Assembly (NCBI GenBank): GCA_963718635.1 | Contig: OY970367.1 | Location: forward strand, 2,852,001 to 2,916,000 | Source of the DNA: JAIOQJ01 sp963718635 | Lineage (GTDB): Bacteria; Planctomycetota; Planctomycetia; Gemmatales; Gemmataceae | DNA: 64,000 nt | Direction of reading: 5' to 3' | In this document: positions 28,167 through 37,949 of the stretch, in pieces | Layout of the letters: every line of letters begins with the position of its first letter | Numbering within the stretch: the first letter of the stretch is position 1 | Made by a program: the position numbers and the translations under genes | The notes under the pieces: model-generated | Told to the model about the DNA's origin: nothing | What the model saw: only the letters and a program-made list of their open reading frames with translations | The model's database searches: none

Positions 28167-28519
28167 GGGATCTGTGCGTGCTGCTTACAAAATCGAGCGC
28201 CGAGCCGTTGAGCGACGAAGGTGGTTGCGCAAAGCCCTACTCACCGTGTTGGTGTGATGCGCCGAGCGGAGCGATTCATTCTCGTTCCCAGGCTCTGCCT
28301 GGGAACGAGACGTCGAGGCTCTGCCTCGCGGCCGTTCACCAAGCGGTTCGGCATCTGGCTCTGCGACAAGCGCAACGAGGCAGAGCCTCAGCGACCCGTT
28401 CCCAGGCAGAGCCTGGGAACGAGTGGCCTGCGTTTTGAGCTTTCGGAATCAAAACACTCCACGGCGCAAGGCCTTCGCGTCGCCGCTAAACGGGTAGTCG
28501 CGATTTGAATGATACGTGT
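28167..28519. repeat. CCCAGGCTCTGCCTGGG repeat cluster
   Basis: No gene. Four palindromic units are present: TTCCCAGGCTCTGCCTGGGA (about 28287), CGAGGCTCTGCCTCG (about 28313), GAGGCAGAGCCTC (about 28377) and TTCCCAGGCAGAGCCTGGGA (about 28400), arranged head to head. One degenerate half-unit of the GCGAAGGCTTTGCG family follows near 28465. The same GGCAGAGCC core occurs at 17781-17823. Confidence 0.85.
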
Positions 28520-29329
28520 TTACTTCCGCTTCCCCGCCGCACGTTTGCCCGCCTTGCGCAGCATCTGGTTCGTCCACTTAGCTTCGGCCGGCGGCAGGGG
28601 GAATTTGAGTTCTTCCGAGTAATCGATATCATCGTAGCCGCCGTCTTCGTAGCATTGGTCCAGCAGTTTTTGCAAGTCGAGCGGCGCCTCTTCATCGGTA
28701 GGCCGTAAGGGGACGGCAATCGTCGGCAGCGGCTTCGATAGCGGAATCGCGTAATAGTCTACCTGGGTGCGCCGCCAGCTGTAACGCACCACGGCGCGAT
28801 AAGGAGTGCGAAGTTTCACCGCGATGGATTCCTGGGGGATCGAGACTGTCCAATCGCCCTGACGGATCAGATCGATCTCGACGAGACTGACGTTGGCGGC
28901 GATCGAATCCGCTTGCTTCATGACATAGTCCGAGCGGCCCCGGCCCGGCCTTTTGTTGCTCGGGCTCAGCACTTCCAGAATCGTGACCACGCGAAACGGG
29001 GACGCGACTTCTCGTATCTCAACAAATGTCTGCCTCTTCGTTTCTTCGAACACTTCAATGACAGTCGGCTTGGCATACACCACCGCCGTTCCGCCCTGGA
29101 CTCGGCCGGCAAGTTGTGATTTGGAATCCGCTTCGGAGACGCGTATATCCGGATAGATGGGACGCGATTCGTCCACGTCCGTCACCATCACGCGCTCTTC
29201 CACGCGAGCGCGCAGACCCTCTGGCAACAACTTTTGGAGTTGATTGCGAGCATAGGTGATCATGCTTGTATGGACGTCGCCCCAATGTTCTTCGAGGTAG
29301 GGGTCCATCCCCGGAAATGGGCTTGGCAT
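28520..29329 (-). CDS. DUF4058 family protein
   Basis: A 269-aa soluble protein that begins MPSPFPGMDPYLEEHWGDVH, the family hallmark. Further features are VEERVMVTDVDESRPIYPDI, VVTILEVLSPSNKRPGRGR, VEIDLIRQGDW and YYAIPLSKPLPTIAVPL. The core with an E-x-LSPxNK segment resembles nuclease-like folds related to Uma2 proteins, but a catalytic role for DUF4058 is not established. It ends in a Lys/Arg-rich tail. Monocistronic, flanked by repeats on both sides. Confidence 0.9.
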   Translation of the reverse strand: MPSPFPGMDPYLEEHWGDVHTSMITYARNQLQKLLPEGLRARVEERVMVTDVDESRPIYPDIRVSEADSKSQLAGRVQGGTAVVYAKPTVIEVFEETKRQTFVEIREVASPFRVVTILEVLSPSNKRPGRGRSDYVMKQADSIAANVSLVEIDLIRQGDWTVSIPQESIAVKLRTPYRAVVRYSWRRTQVDYYAIPLSKPLPTIAVPLRPTDEEAPLDLQKLLDQCYEDGGYDDIDYSEELKFPLPPAEAKWTNQMLRKAGKRAAGKRK

Positions 29330-29650
29330 GGCTATTCAACTCCGGGCGCTGTGCCTGAGTGCTAACGAGGCTCTGCTTCTGACCAATGCGACGTTTCTAA
29401 CCACGAGACAGCCAATGTCAAATCGAAATCCCTTAGCCACGGATTAAACACGGATAAACACGGATAAATCAAACATCCGATGGCGTGCTCGTCAACGCGC
29501 CTTGATTAATCTTAACCGATTTATCCGTGTTCGTTCTGTGTTCCATCCGTGGCTAAATCGTTTTGGCTTGGTGGGGCGCCCTATCCAAAACTTGACTCAT
29601 TCACGATGAGTTTGCTTGGATAATTAACCTGCTAGCTTATTGTACCAGCG
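29330..29650. repeat. gene-free stretch with CCACGGAT inverted repeat
   Basis: Left arm 29433-29470 (TTAGCCACGGATTAAACACG then GATAAACACGGATAAATC) and right arm 29518-29557 (GATTTATCCGTGTTCG through CATCCGTGGCTAA) are imperfect reverse complements, with about 47 bases between. Within the left arm the word ACACGGATAAA repeats in tandem. No coding frame fits. The AT-rich 29590-29640 segment lies at the 3' side of the parA gene. Confidence 0.8.
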
Positions 29651-30471
29651 TTAGGCCGCCAAAGGCTCGCTGGTTGCAAAGCCGCACCGAGCCAAACTGA
29701 CTTCCTCCGCCAGGGCCGTGTAGTCCTCGGCGCCGGCGCAGGTGGGTGCGTATTCAAAGATCGTCTGCCCGTGGCTGGGGCATTCGGCCAGTTTGATGTT
29801 TCGGCGGACGCGCGTGGCGAAAATCTTAGCGTCTGCCCAGGGTGATTGCGTTCCTCGGCTCTTTTCCAGAAACGCTTCCACTTCGCCCAGCACCTCATGC
29901 GCCAGTTTGGTTCCCGCTTCGTACAAGCAGACAATGATGCCGGTCACCTTCAACCTAGGATTGATGCGCCGGCTCACCAGCGCGGTCGTCTCCAGTAATT
30001 TGCTCAAGCCATGCAGGGCGAAGAAATGAGGCTGCAAGGGGATAAAGACTTCATCGCACGCGGCCAACGCATTGAGCGTCAACACGCCGAGCGAGGGTCC
30101 GCAATCCATCAGCGTGTATTCCGCCTTATCGGCGTCGGCTTCGATCGCCTCGCGCAGAATGACCTCACGGCCCACCACGCCGGCTAGTTCGACCTCGGCC
30201 GCTGCGAGGTTGATATCCGCGCCGATCAGGCTCAGCCCTCCGCCAATCTCACGACGCACGTCGGCCAAAGGCCGTTGGCGCACGAGGACATCGTAGATTG
30301 ACGGCCGATCGCCATCGGGCTCGATGCCGAAATGCGTGGTGGCATGCGCCTGCGGGTCGAGGTCGAAGAGAGCAACCTGCGCGCCTGGCGTGCGAGCGCT
30401 GCCGAGAGATTGACGGCCGTGGTCGTCTTGCCGACGCCGCCCTTTTGATTCAGAATCGCGATCCGTCGCAT
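29651..30471 (-). pseudogene. ParA/Soj-type ATPase, one frame break
   Basis: A ParA-family Walker ATPase of about 273 aa that would act in chromosome, plasmid or cargo partitioning. The start is the ATG at 30471 (MRRIAILNQKGGVGKTTTAV), with the deviant Walker A KGGVGKTT. The frame breaks near 30393 in ALARQ; adding one G to a GG run restores GAQVALFDLDPQAHATTHFG, then VRQRPLADVRREIGGGLSLI. Further motifs are YTLMDCGPSLGVLTLNALAA, FIPLQPHFFALHGLSKLLET and TGIIVCLYEAGTKLAHEVL. All ParA elements are therefore present and the break is likely a consensus error. No parB is next to it, so it may be an orphan partitioning ATPase. Confidence 0.85.
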
Positions 30472-30572
30472 GGCAGGCTCCTGCTTTGTCGAGAAGGCAG
30501 AAGTATAAGCGGAAGGGGTAGCCGCGCTAAGAGCAACTGGAGCTATGGCGCGCGGCAACCGAGTCTGGCGCC

Positions 30573-31028
30573 TCACGGGCGAGGAAGCGCCTTGGGTAGC
30601 TGCTTTTCATCTTTGACGACGACGATGAGCGTCCCTTCTTTGAATGCCTTGCAATACGTGGGATGCGGGATCTTGCCGTCGGGCGCAATGGCGATCACCG
30701 CGCCGTTGCCAATCGCTTTTGGCCAGTTTTCCTCGGCGACCTTTTTGCCATCGATATCGTACACATCGATGCGTTGAGGCGTTAACGAATAGGTAACCGT
30801 TTTCTTGACCTGTTGAATTTCGGTAACCTTTTGGGTGACGGTTTGGCCGTTCACCAAGAGCTCAACCGTCTTTTCCAGAGTGACCGGCTCGACGATTTCA
30901 GCCGTCCAAAGAAAAGCGCCCTTCTCCCATTTAACAAATTGCAGTTGCGGTATGGCGCCGAAGGGCTCATCGACCAGTGGTGCGTCTGCCGCGAGAACCA
31001 GCGAGAGTAAGACCAGCATGGAAAACAT
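30573..31028 (-). CDS. secreted protein of unknown function
   Basis: The start is placed at the ATG at 31028 behind GGAG, giving 151 aa that begin with a signal peptide (MFSMLVLLSLVLAADAPLVD). The mature part is beta-rich, with FGAIPQLQFVKWEKGAFLWT, VTEIQQVKKTVTYSLTPQRI, VYDIDGKKVAEENWPKAIG and HPTYCKAFKEGTLIVVVKD. The repeated VT and KV patterns suggest a small all-beta domain. No family recognised. It is upstream of parA on the same strand, about 100 bases away. Confidence 0.6.
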   Translation of the reverse strand: MFSMLVLLSLVLAADAPLVDEPFGAIPQLQFVKWEKGAFLWTAEIVEPVTLEKTVELLVNGQTVTQKVTEIQQVKKTVTYSLTPQRIDVYDIDGKKVAEENWPKAIGNGAVIAIAPDGKIPHPTYCKAFKEGTLIVVVKDEKQLPKALPRP

Positions 31029-31398
31029 GAGATGTTTCTCCGAAATGAGGAATTGACCGAAGTTGATGATACGGAAGTGAGAGGTGGATCGGCGTGGTGG
31101 CACAGGATCAAGGTGCACCAACCGATTATGGCAAAACGGTGTGCCTCGCGCTTCCCACCCTGCCCCCGACTTTGCGGGGGCAGGGTGGGGTGGGGGGAAC
31201 AGCCGCGAGTGTCACGACAGTTGTTGATGGGCAAGCGCTCCACCCCCATCCTGCCCTCCCCTGCAAAGCCAAGGGGAGGGTAAAACGGGCTCCGCGCATG
31301 TTTTATCGGTTCGCCGAAATTGGTTGGCACACTTGAACCCACAAGCCTGAAGCGCAGCGAAGAATCGACATGTTCTTCGCGGGCGCTTCAGGCTCGTG
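31029..31398. repeat. gene-free stretch with G/C-run palindromes
   Basis: Two hairpins are seen: CCACCCTGCCCCCGACTTTG continuing to CGGGGGCAGGGTGG (about 31157-31190) and CCTGCCCTCCCCTGCAAAGC continuing to CAAGGGGAGGG (about 31251-31280). They belong to the family hit by the IS at 10430. Near 31340-31400 a third inverted pair GCCTGAAGCGC...GCGCTTCAGGC lies just past the ligase stop and could act as a terminator. Confidence 0.75.
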
Positions 31399-32445
31399 CT
31401 AAGTTTCGCCATCCCCCAACAACCGAATATCCCCACCGCCAACATATTTGACTTGATCGAGCGTGCAGAGATGCGGCGCTTTGTCGAGCCGCCAGTGGAC
31501 CAGCGTCGTGCCATGCCGGAAACGGCCGGCGCTGAACTGGTCGTACTCGACTTCAACCACCAACTTTGGCGCGAGCGGCTCCCATTCGGTCGAGCGCTTC
31601 GTGCTCCAACGACTTGGCCCTCCGGGCGCTTTGCCGGTGAAGCCGGGCGCCTTGCGGAGCTTCTCCAGCTTCTTCGTCAGAGCCGGGCGATCGGCTGCCT
31701 TGATGCTGGACATAAAGCCAACGTGGTGCAGCAATCCTTCATCGTCGTAAAGCCCCAGCAGCAGAGAGCCGACGACATGCTTATCCGCTTCCAAATAGCG
31801 AAAGCCGCCGACCACACAATCGGCGGTGCGCCTCGGCTTAATCTTCACCATGGCCGAGCGTTCGCCCGGGGTGTAAGGGCTATCTAAGAGCTTGGCGATG
31901 ATGCCATCGAGATTTTGGCCGGCGCTGCGGAACCATTTTTTAGCCTGTGCTAATTTCGTAGTAGCCGGCGAAAGCTTAATGGTTGGATTCTTAGACAGGT
32001 AAGCCTTCGCAAATTCTTCCAGTTTACTGCGCCTTTCGTGCAGCGGCTGCTGTAAGACGGGTTTGCCTTTGCCATCCATCAATAGGTCGAAAACAATATA
32101 GAGTGCTGGGTTCTCGGAAGATAGTTTGAGGATTCGGCTGGCTGCCGGATGAATCCGCTGCAACAACTGATCGAACTGAAAACGACGCCCGATGGGAACG
32201 GCGATCTCGCCGTCGAGCACGAAACGCTTCGCTTTGATGGCTCGCACCGCCGCTTCAATTTCGGGAAAGTAACGGCCGAGCGGCTTCTCGCTTTTCGATT
32301 GCAAAAAGACCTGATCGCCATCGCGAAACGCCAGGCAGCGAAAGCCATCCCACTTCGGCTCATACTGCCATTGAGGCCCTTTGGGAATCTCTTCGACCGA
32401 CTCGGCTTCCATGGGAGCAAGCGTGGCAGGGGTTGTCGCTTTCAC
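31399..32445 (-). CDS. ATP-dependent DNA ligase (LigC/LigD ligase-domain type)
   Basis: A 348-aa ligase that seals nicks through an enzyme-AMP intermediate. Motif I is EPKWDGFR, with the AMP-accepting Lys31. Other motifs are RFVLDGEIAVPI (III), IVFDLLMDGKGKP, DGIIAKLLDSPYTPGERSAM (IV) and MVKIKPRRTADCVVGGFRY (V). An OB-fold domain follows with GSLLLGLYDDEGLLHHVGF and LVVEVEYDQFSAGRFRHGT. It lacks the polymerase and nuclease domains of full LigD. The GTG start overlaps the stop of the upstream zinc-ribbon gene as GTGA, so translation is coupled. It probably serves DNA repair; no Ku gene is visible in the window. Confidence 0.92.
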   Translation of the reverse strand: MKATTPATLAPMEAESVEEIPKGPQWQYEPKWDGFRCLAFRDGDQVFLQSKSEKPLGRYFPEIEAAVRAIKAKRFVLDGEIAVPIGRRFQFDQLLQRIHPAASRILKLSSENPALYIVFDLLMDGKGKPVLQQPLHERRSKLEEFAKAYLSKNPTIKLSPATTKLAQAKKWFRSAGQNLDGIIAKLLDSPYTPGERSAMVKIKPRRTADCVVGGFRYLEADKHVVGSLLLGLYDDEGLLHHVGFMSSIKAADRPALTKKLEKLRKAPGFTGKAPGGPSRWSTKRSTEWEPLAPKLVVEVEYDQFSAGRFRHGTTLVHWRLDKAPHLCTLDQVKYVGGGDIRLLGDGET

Positions 32446-32621
32446 GGCATCTCCTCTGGCTCAATCTCACGCGGCTTCAAACAGTTAGGGCAATACCACG
32501 GGGCCGAAGTTTTCACCGGCTTCGGGCTTCGTTTGCGGCAGATGGCGCAGCGGTAGCGCTTGCCTTTGATGGCGGTCTTCGGCCTGTTCTGCTTCCCTGT
32601 TTTGAAGATCATGGTTGCCAT
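32442..32621 (-). CDS. small zinc-ribbon protein coupled to the ligase
   Basis: A 59-aa basic protein starting at the ATG at 32621 behind GGAG. Two Cys pairs, RCAICRKR and WYCPNCLKP, are set 21 residues apart and should bind one zinc. The N-terminal half is Lys/Arg-rich (KTGKQNRPKTAIKGKRYRC). Its TGA overlaps the ligase start. The arrangement suggests a nucleic-acid-binding accessory to the ligase; this is inference from position only. Confidence 0.65.
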   Translation of the reverse strand: MATMIFKTGKQNRPKTAIKGKRYRCAICRKRSPKPVKTSAPWYCPNCLKPREIEPEEMP

Positions 32622-32656
32622 GGGAATCTCCTTCAACTATCGGTGTTGAAAGGCCG

Positions 32657-32758
32657 TCATTCGCCGAGCTTCTCGGTTAGCTCCTTGTTTTCGTGGACAA
32701 CGCGCAGACCCCGCTTGACCTTTGTCTCGGAGGCGAATCCTTTACGCCGTTTGCTCAT
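32657..32758 (-). CDS. 33-aa basic protein, like a truncated SEC-C protein
   Basis: The ATG at 32758 opens MSKRRKGFASETKVKRGLRV then VHENKELTEKLGE and TGA. As I recall, related planctomycete proteins carry this N-terminus followed by a C-terminal SEC-C zinc motif (GRNDPCPCGSG). Here the frame stops just where that motif would begin. It may be a natural short version or a 3' truncation. It is upstream of the zinc-ribbon and ligase genes on the same strand, 36 bases away. Confidence 0.5.
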   Translation of the reverse strand: MSKRRKGFASETKVKRGLRVVHENKELTEKLGE

Positions 32759-32878
32759 TGTCTCGAAAAGAGAACTGTTCGTCGAAGTTTTCAGCGTTCA
32801 TGATACACCGGCCATTCTCGTAGTAGGATGTTGAATTCAGGACACGCCGCGACAATCTGGGTTCGGAGATTTCGCTTC

Positions 32879-33503
32879 ATGTACGAGGAGATGCAGCAAC
32901 GGTGGCATGATCTTCTTACCACCTGGGAGGTCGAGCCAGTTCGGGCGGGCGAATCTTTCGCAGAGATCTGCAAGAGCTATGCCAGCGCTGGTCGTTTTTA
33001 TCACACGCTTGAACATATTCGGAGCGTGCTGAACACCTTGGAAAGTTTAAGCTGCCATGCCCGAAACATGAACTCATTGCGCCTAGCCGCCTGGCTTCAC
33101 GATGTGATATACGACAGTCGAAAGCCGGACAACGAGGAGCGCAGTCGCTCAATTTGCAATTCAACTCTGCGAGAACTCAGCTATTCCCGATGCACACGTG
33201 GTCGCCGCCTTGATTCTGAAAACGAAAGCTCATGACGCAGGCGATGATGAAGATGCCCGGTTGCTGGTCGATGCTGATCTCGCGATTTTGGGAGCAAACG
33301 AATCGATCTATCGCACATACGCCGAAAACATTCGCCGCGAGCATGACTGGGTGCCGGAGACAGAATTTATCATCGGAAGACGGCAAGTCTTGGAACGTTT
33401 TCTCGCCAAACCCCGAATCTTTTTGGCGCTTACGAATTTAGAAGACATGGCCCGTAGCAATATAGCGGCCGAGATTGAGCGGCTGGGGCGGAAATGTGTG
33501 TAA
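32879..33503 (+). pseudogene. HD-domain metal-dependent phosphohydrolase, one frame break
   Basis: Resembles COG4339-type predicted HD hydrolases of about 200 aa. The start is the ATG at 32879 (MYEEMQQRWHDLLTTW). The metal site is visible in AGRFYHTLEHIRSVL and in AAWLHDVIYDSRKPDNEERS. The frame then breaks near 33145 and, one base over, continues VAQFAIQLCENSAIPDAHV, VAALILKTKAHDAGDDEDA, LLVDADLAILGANESIY, EHDWVPETEFIIGRRQVLER and LTNLEDMARSNIAAEI. The second half fits the family well, so the break is probably a consensus error or recent. Substrate unknown. Confidence 0.75.
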
Positions 33504-33541
33504 GCTGATTGATACGATCAACACAAGTTAAGCTCTTTGCC

Positions 33542-34312
33542 TTACACCGTAAAAAACTCCACCGCGTTGCGAAACAACGGCATGCCGTCGCCTTCGGATT
33601 TGAGTCCCTCGCGAGTCCAGCGGGGGTGTTGCGTGGGGAGGACATGACGTTCGGGGTGGGGCATCAGCCCGAGCACGCGTCCTGACGCATCGCAAAGGCC
33701 GGCGACGTCGCCTTGCGAGCCGTTCGGATTAACCGGATAGGAGCCGGGCTCGCCTTGGGCGTTTACATATTTCAAAACGACTTGCCCGGCTTGCTCCAAG
33801 CCTCGGAGCATCCATTCCTTACGGCAGATGAAGTTGCCTTCGCCGTGGGCCATCGGCACGTGCATCATCGTGATGCCGCGTAGGAAAGGTGAGCGGTCCG
33901 AAGAGACTTTCACGTAGAGCCAGCGATCCTGGTAGCCGTGCGTATTATGGCCGAGGGTGGCGACGGTGCCTTCTTCGTCCGGCGGCATCAGCAGGCCGGC
34001 TTTTATGAGAACTTGGAAGCCATTGCAGACGCCGAGGATCAGCTTTCCCTTGTCGCGAAAACGGCGAAGTTCTTCGCCGAGGAAATGGGCCAACTGCACA
34101 GCGAGGATCTTGCCGGCGGCCACGTCGTCGCCGTAGCTGAAACCGCCGGGAAGCATCAAAATTTGGTACTGGTGCAGCAGTTGTGGCGACTCGCGCAAGC
34201 GATTGATATGGATGCGATCGGCGATGGCGCCGGCTTTCTCAAATGCGAACTGGGCTTCGACGTCGCAGTTCGTGCCCGGAGCGCGGAGGATGAGAACCTT
34301 CGGCGTAGCCAT
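33542..34312 (-). CDS. purQ: phosphoribosylformylglycinamidine synthase, glutaminase subunit
   Basis: The PurQ subunit hydrolyses glutamine to feed ammonia to PurL in the fourth step of purine synthesis. The start is the ATG at 34312 (256 aa; MATPKVLILRAPGTNCDVEA). The class-I glutaminase triad is visible: nucleophile Cys96 in LILGVCNGFQ, and the His and Glu of LMPHPERH. The substrate loop LMLPGGFSYGDDVAAGKILA and VPMAHGEGNF are also intact. It is slightly longer than the short PurQ form, as in many non-enteric bacteria. purL and purS are not in the window. A frame extending upstream to 34528 overlaps the leader of the rRNA region and has no ribosome site. Confidence 0.94.
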   Translation of the reverse strand: MATPKVLILRAPGTNCDVEAQFAFEKAGAIADRIHINRLRESPQLLHQYQILMLPGGFSYGDDVAAGKILAVQLAHFLGEELRRFRDKGKLILGVCNGFQVLIKAGLLMPPDEEGTVATLGHNTHGYQDRWLYVKVSSDRSPFLRGITMMHVPMAHGEGNFICRKEWMLRGLEQAGQVVLKYVNAQGEPGSYPVNPNGSQGDVAGLCDASGRVLGLMPHPERHVLPTQHPRWTREGLKSEGDGMPLFRNAVEFFTV

Positions 34313-34546
34313 GGTGATTATTCCGTGAAAGCAGCTGAAAAACGCTTGACGGCAGCCGTCGTTTGAATCATGATTTCTTTGTACAACCCGCGTGCGATGG
34401 CTGCTAGCGGCAAAAGCAGGGCGAATCGAGAATCGGCGAGTGCTTTTTCGGTCGCGAAGCAGAGGGTTTTCGGCGGGCTGCTCTCCAGCAAACACGTCCC
34501 TCGGAGGACGCTGGGGAATCTTTTCCACTTTTTTTTGGCCAAAGCC

Positions 34547-34575
34547 TTGACACTTCTTCTTCCGGCTCTTAAAGT
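34547..34575 (+). promoter_or_regulatory. predicted sigma-70-type rRNA promoter
   Basis: A consensus -35 box TTGACA (34547-34552) and a -10 box TAAAGT (34570-34575) are separated by exactly 17 bases. Transcription would start near 34582, giving a leader of about 260 bases before the 16S gene. A T/C-rich tract lies upstream. Confidence 0.7.
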
Positions 34576-34664
34576 ATGAGTGTCCTAACGGACGAACGCA
34601 AAAGCGATGAGGAGTGAAAGCGGAGACGTTTTCACGACGGGTCGCTGTTTCCGTCGATCTTTGA

Positions 34665-34695
34665 CAAATTGGTGGTAAATTGAGCCTATCGAAGA
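34665..34695 (+). ncRNA. 5' strand of the 16S processing stem
   Basis: CAAATTGGTGGTAAA and CCTATCGAAGA, separated by a 5-base bulge, are exact reverse complements of TTTACCACCAATTTG and TCTTCGATAGG at 36438-36463. The pairing would loop out the entire 16S, the usual RNase III processing stem. Confidence 0.85.
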
Positions 34696-34838
34696 TGGGT
34701 ATGAATGCTAGTTTAGCATCGACCCATCTGCAAGCTCTCTCGCTTACAAGGCGGGAGAGGTTTCTTTGAGTCGATAATAAGCTAGCGGCTTCAAACTTCT
34801 TCTGTTTTTGAACGGTGCAAATCGTTTATATAGAACAC

Positions 34839-36367
<1,529 letters not shown>

Positions 36368-36437
36368 TAAGGATTAATAATATAGATAGGGCTTGCCATT
36401 CGAGTTTACTCGAATGTCGAGAAACCTACATGTGCCG

Positions 36438-36463
36438 TCTTCGATAGGTTTACCACCAATTTG
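36438..36463 (+). ncRNA. 3' strand of the 16S processing stem
   Basis: TCTTCGATAGG followed directly by TTTACCACCAATTTG pairs with 34665-34695 across the gene (26 base pairs, one 5-base bulge on the 5' side). Confidence 0.85.
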
Positions 36464-36470
36464 CTTAGAT

Positions 36471-36507
36471 AAAACCCTGCCGTTCCTCGGAACGGCAGGG
36501 TTTTTTT
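36471..36507 (+). terminator. intrinsic terminator of the 16S unit
   Basis: A perfect hairpin AACCCTGCCGTTCC-TCGG-AACGGCAGGGTT, preceded by an A run and followed by TTTTT, ends the 16S transcript. It shows that this 16S is not cotranscribed with 23S or 5S. Confidence 0.93.
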
Positions 36508-36909
36508 ACGTACATCAACTCTCTTCGCACGAACTCTGCCGTGATTTGCGCTAGCCGCACTCATCTGCCCGATGTCTGATCAAGACAATTGACCATAGTG
36601 CGGCCGCGCTGCAGTCGACCCACTAACCCGACGCGTTAGCGAGGCAATCCCTGAAGGGTTAGCGTTATTTTGTTCAGACTAACGCTGACGCTTCGGGGAA
36701 AACCTCGCTTACGCGTCGGGTTGGTGTGAAATGCTGTCTATAAACTTGCGCAGCGTACGCAACTTCAAAACCTTCGTAATACAGAGGCACAATCACTAAG
36801 GCGCCGAGTCGGACCAGCTATGCCTTTATATCTGATTGAATCCTTAGCTGCTTTTTGGTTTCTCTGTGCCTCTGTGGTAAAAATTAGCTCACCGGATGGG
36901 CTCAGCCGA
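36508..36909. repeat. gene-free stretch with a long imperfect inverted repeat
   Basis: Left arm at about 36622-36664 (TAACCCGACGCGTTAGCGAG... GGGTTAGCG) and right arm at about 36682-36723 (AACGCTGACGCTTCGGGG... CGCTTACGCGTCGGGTT) form a hairpin of roughly 40 bp per arm. A related half-unit (ACTAACCCGAAGCGTGAGCG) occurs near 47152. The remaining bases show no gene. Confidence 0.75.
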
Positions 36910-37818
36910 TCAGTTCTCCCGCTGTACGCCGGCGATTACCAACTCCAAAAATTCGCGTGCTCTCCTGGCCAAGGCGTCAATGCCCTCCGCCTTCTCCGGT
37001 CGCGGCAGATTCGGAGCGAAGATGTTTTCACAACAAAGCGGCATTGTTAAGCCTGTAAAGGCAACCGGCGACAACAAGCGATAATGGTCAATCTCGCCCA
37101 GGCCGGGGCCGCAGTCTTGGTCGATCGGGAAGTGGCGATGGTCTTTGATGCAAAAGCTGCGGACCTCCGCTACACACTTTTCTAAGTCGGCAATCGGATC
37201 CACATGCAAGTAATCCATCACATTGCCCGCATCGAAATTGACTTTGATGTTGGGATGATTCACCGCGCGGGTGATCGCCGCACAGGCTTCGCCGGTGCCG
37301 GTCTCACCGCCATGCTGCTTCACCACCAGCGTTACATTCAGGTCTTTCGCTATCGGCCCTAGCTCGGTGAAGCGATCGATCCAACGCTTCTTGTTGCCCT
37401 CTTTCGTATGGCCGAACGTCAGTACCTGCGGGATCCTGGCGGCACTTGCCTGACGGAGTCGATTCTTGAGCACCTCCAAAGCACCATCGGCTTCAGGATA
37501 GATCATCGAAAACATCATGACCGGTTCCAAGCCCGCGTCACGGCATTTCTGGCCGACGATCTTCGCTTGATCGGGCGTCTCTTCCGCATTCAAAATGGGC
37601 GTCTTCTTGTCATTGACAGGATGCGTTAAACCAAGCGCCACATAGTCGTATCCCGACTCTTTGATTCCCTTTAGAGCACGGTCGAACGGAAACGGCGTAT
37701 AGGGGAGCGTCATGCAGGCAATCTGAAATCGAGTCTTCTCTTTTTTAATGTCGGCCCGCGCAAAAGATGTGAGCAAGGCGCCGGCAGCGGAGGTCTGAAT
37801 AAAAGTACGGCGGTTCAT
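36910..37818 (-). CDS. sugar phosphate isomerase/epimerase-like protein, exported
   Basis: A TIM-barrel protein of the xylose isomerase-like (AP endonuclease 2) family, 302 aa. The N-terminus is a twin-arginine signal (MNRRTFIQTSAAGALLTSFA), so it is folded before export. The barrel includes ALKGIKESGYDYVALGLTHP, ARIPQVLTFGHTKEGNKKRW, LNVTLVVKQHGGETGTGEAC, IKVNFDAGNVMDYLHVDPIA, VRSFCIKDHRHFPIDQDCGP and CCENIFAPNL. Likely metal ligands are the Glu, His and Asp residues in these segments. The natural substrate is unknown. Such genes are abundant in planctomycetes. It converges on nothing nearby and is probably monocistronic. Confidence 0.85.
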   Translation of the reverse strand: MNRRTFIQTSAAGALLTSFARADIKKEKTRFQIACMTLPYTPFPFDRALKGIKESGYDYVALGLTHPVNDKKTPILNAEETPDQAKIVGQKCRDAGLEPVMMFSMIYPEADGALEVLKNRLRQASAARIPQVLTFGHTKEGNKKRWIDRFTELGPIAKDLNVTLVVKQHGGETGTGEACAAITRAVNHPNIKVNFDAGNVMDYLHVDPIADLEKCVAEVRSFCIKDHRHFPIDQDCGPGLGEIDHYRLLSPVAFTGLTMPLCCENIFAPNLPRPEKAEGIDALARRAREFLELVIAGVQREN

Positions 37819-37949
37819 CCTAATCCTCTCATTATGGTTTCATCTTCGTCACTCTATATCACGAGTGGGGTTTTTATCCGCACGCAACAGGCATCTGTTT
37901 TGTCATGGTGATAAACGGGCCGTCCGTGTCGGATCCAGGAGTAGTAGCT

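Noticed and set aside
28270..28430. CRISPR-like array
   Set aside because: The repeated units are palindromes in head-to-head order with irregular spacing and no unique spacers of constant length.
36368..36900. tRNA, 23S or 5S genes after the 16S
   Set aside because: A strong terminator follows within about 105 bases of the 16S 3' end, and no tRNA cloverleaf or rRNA landmark is seen.
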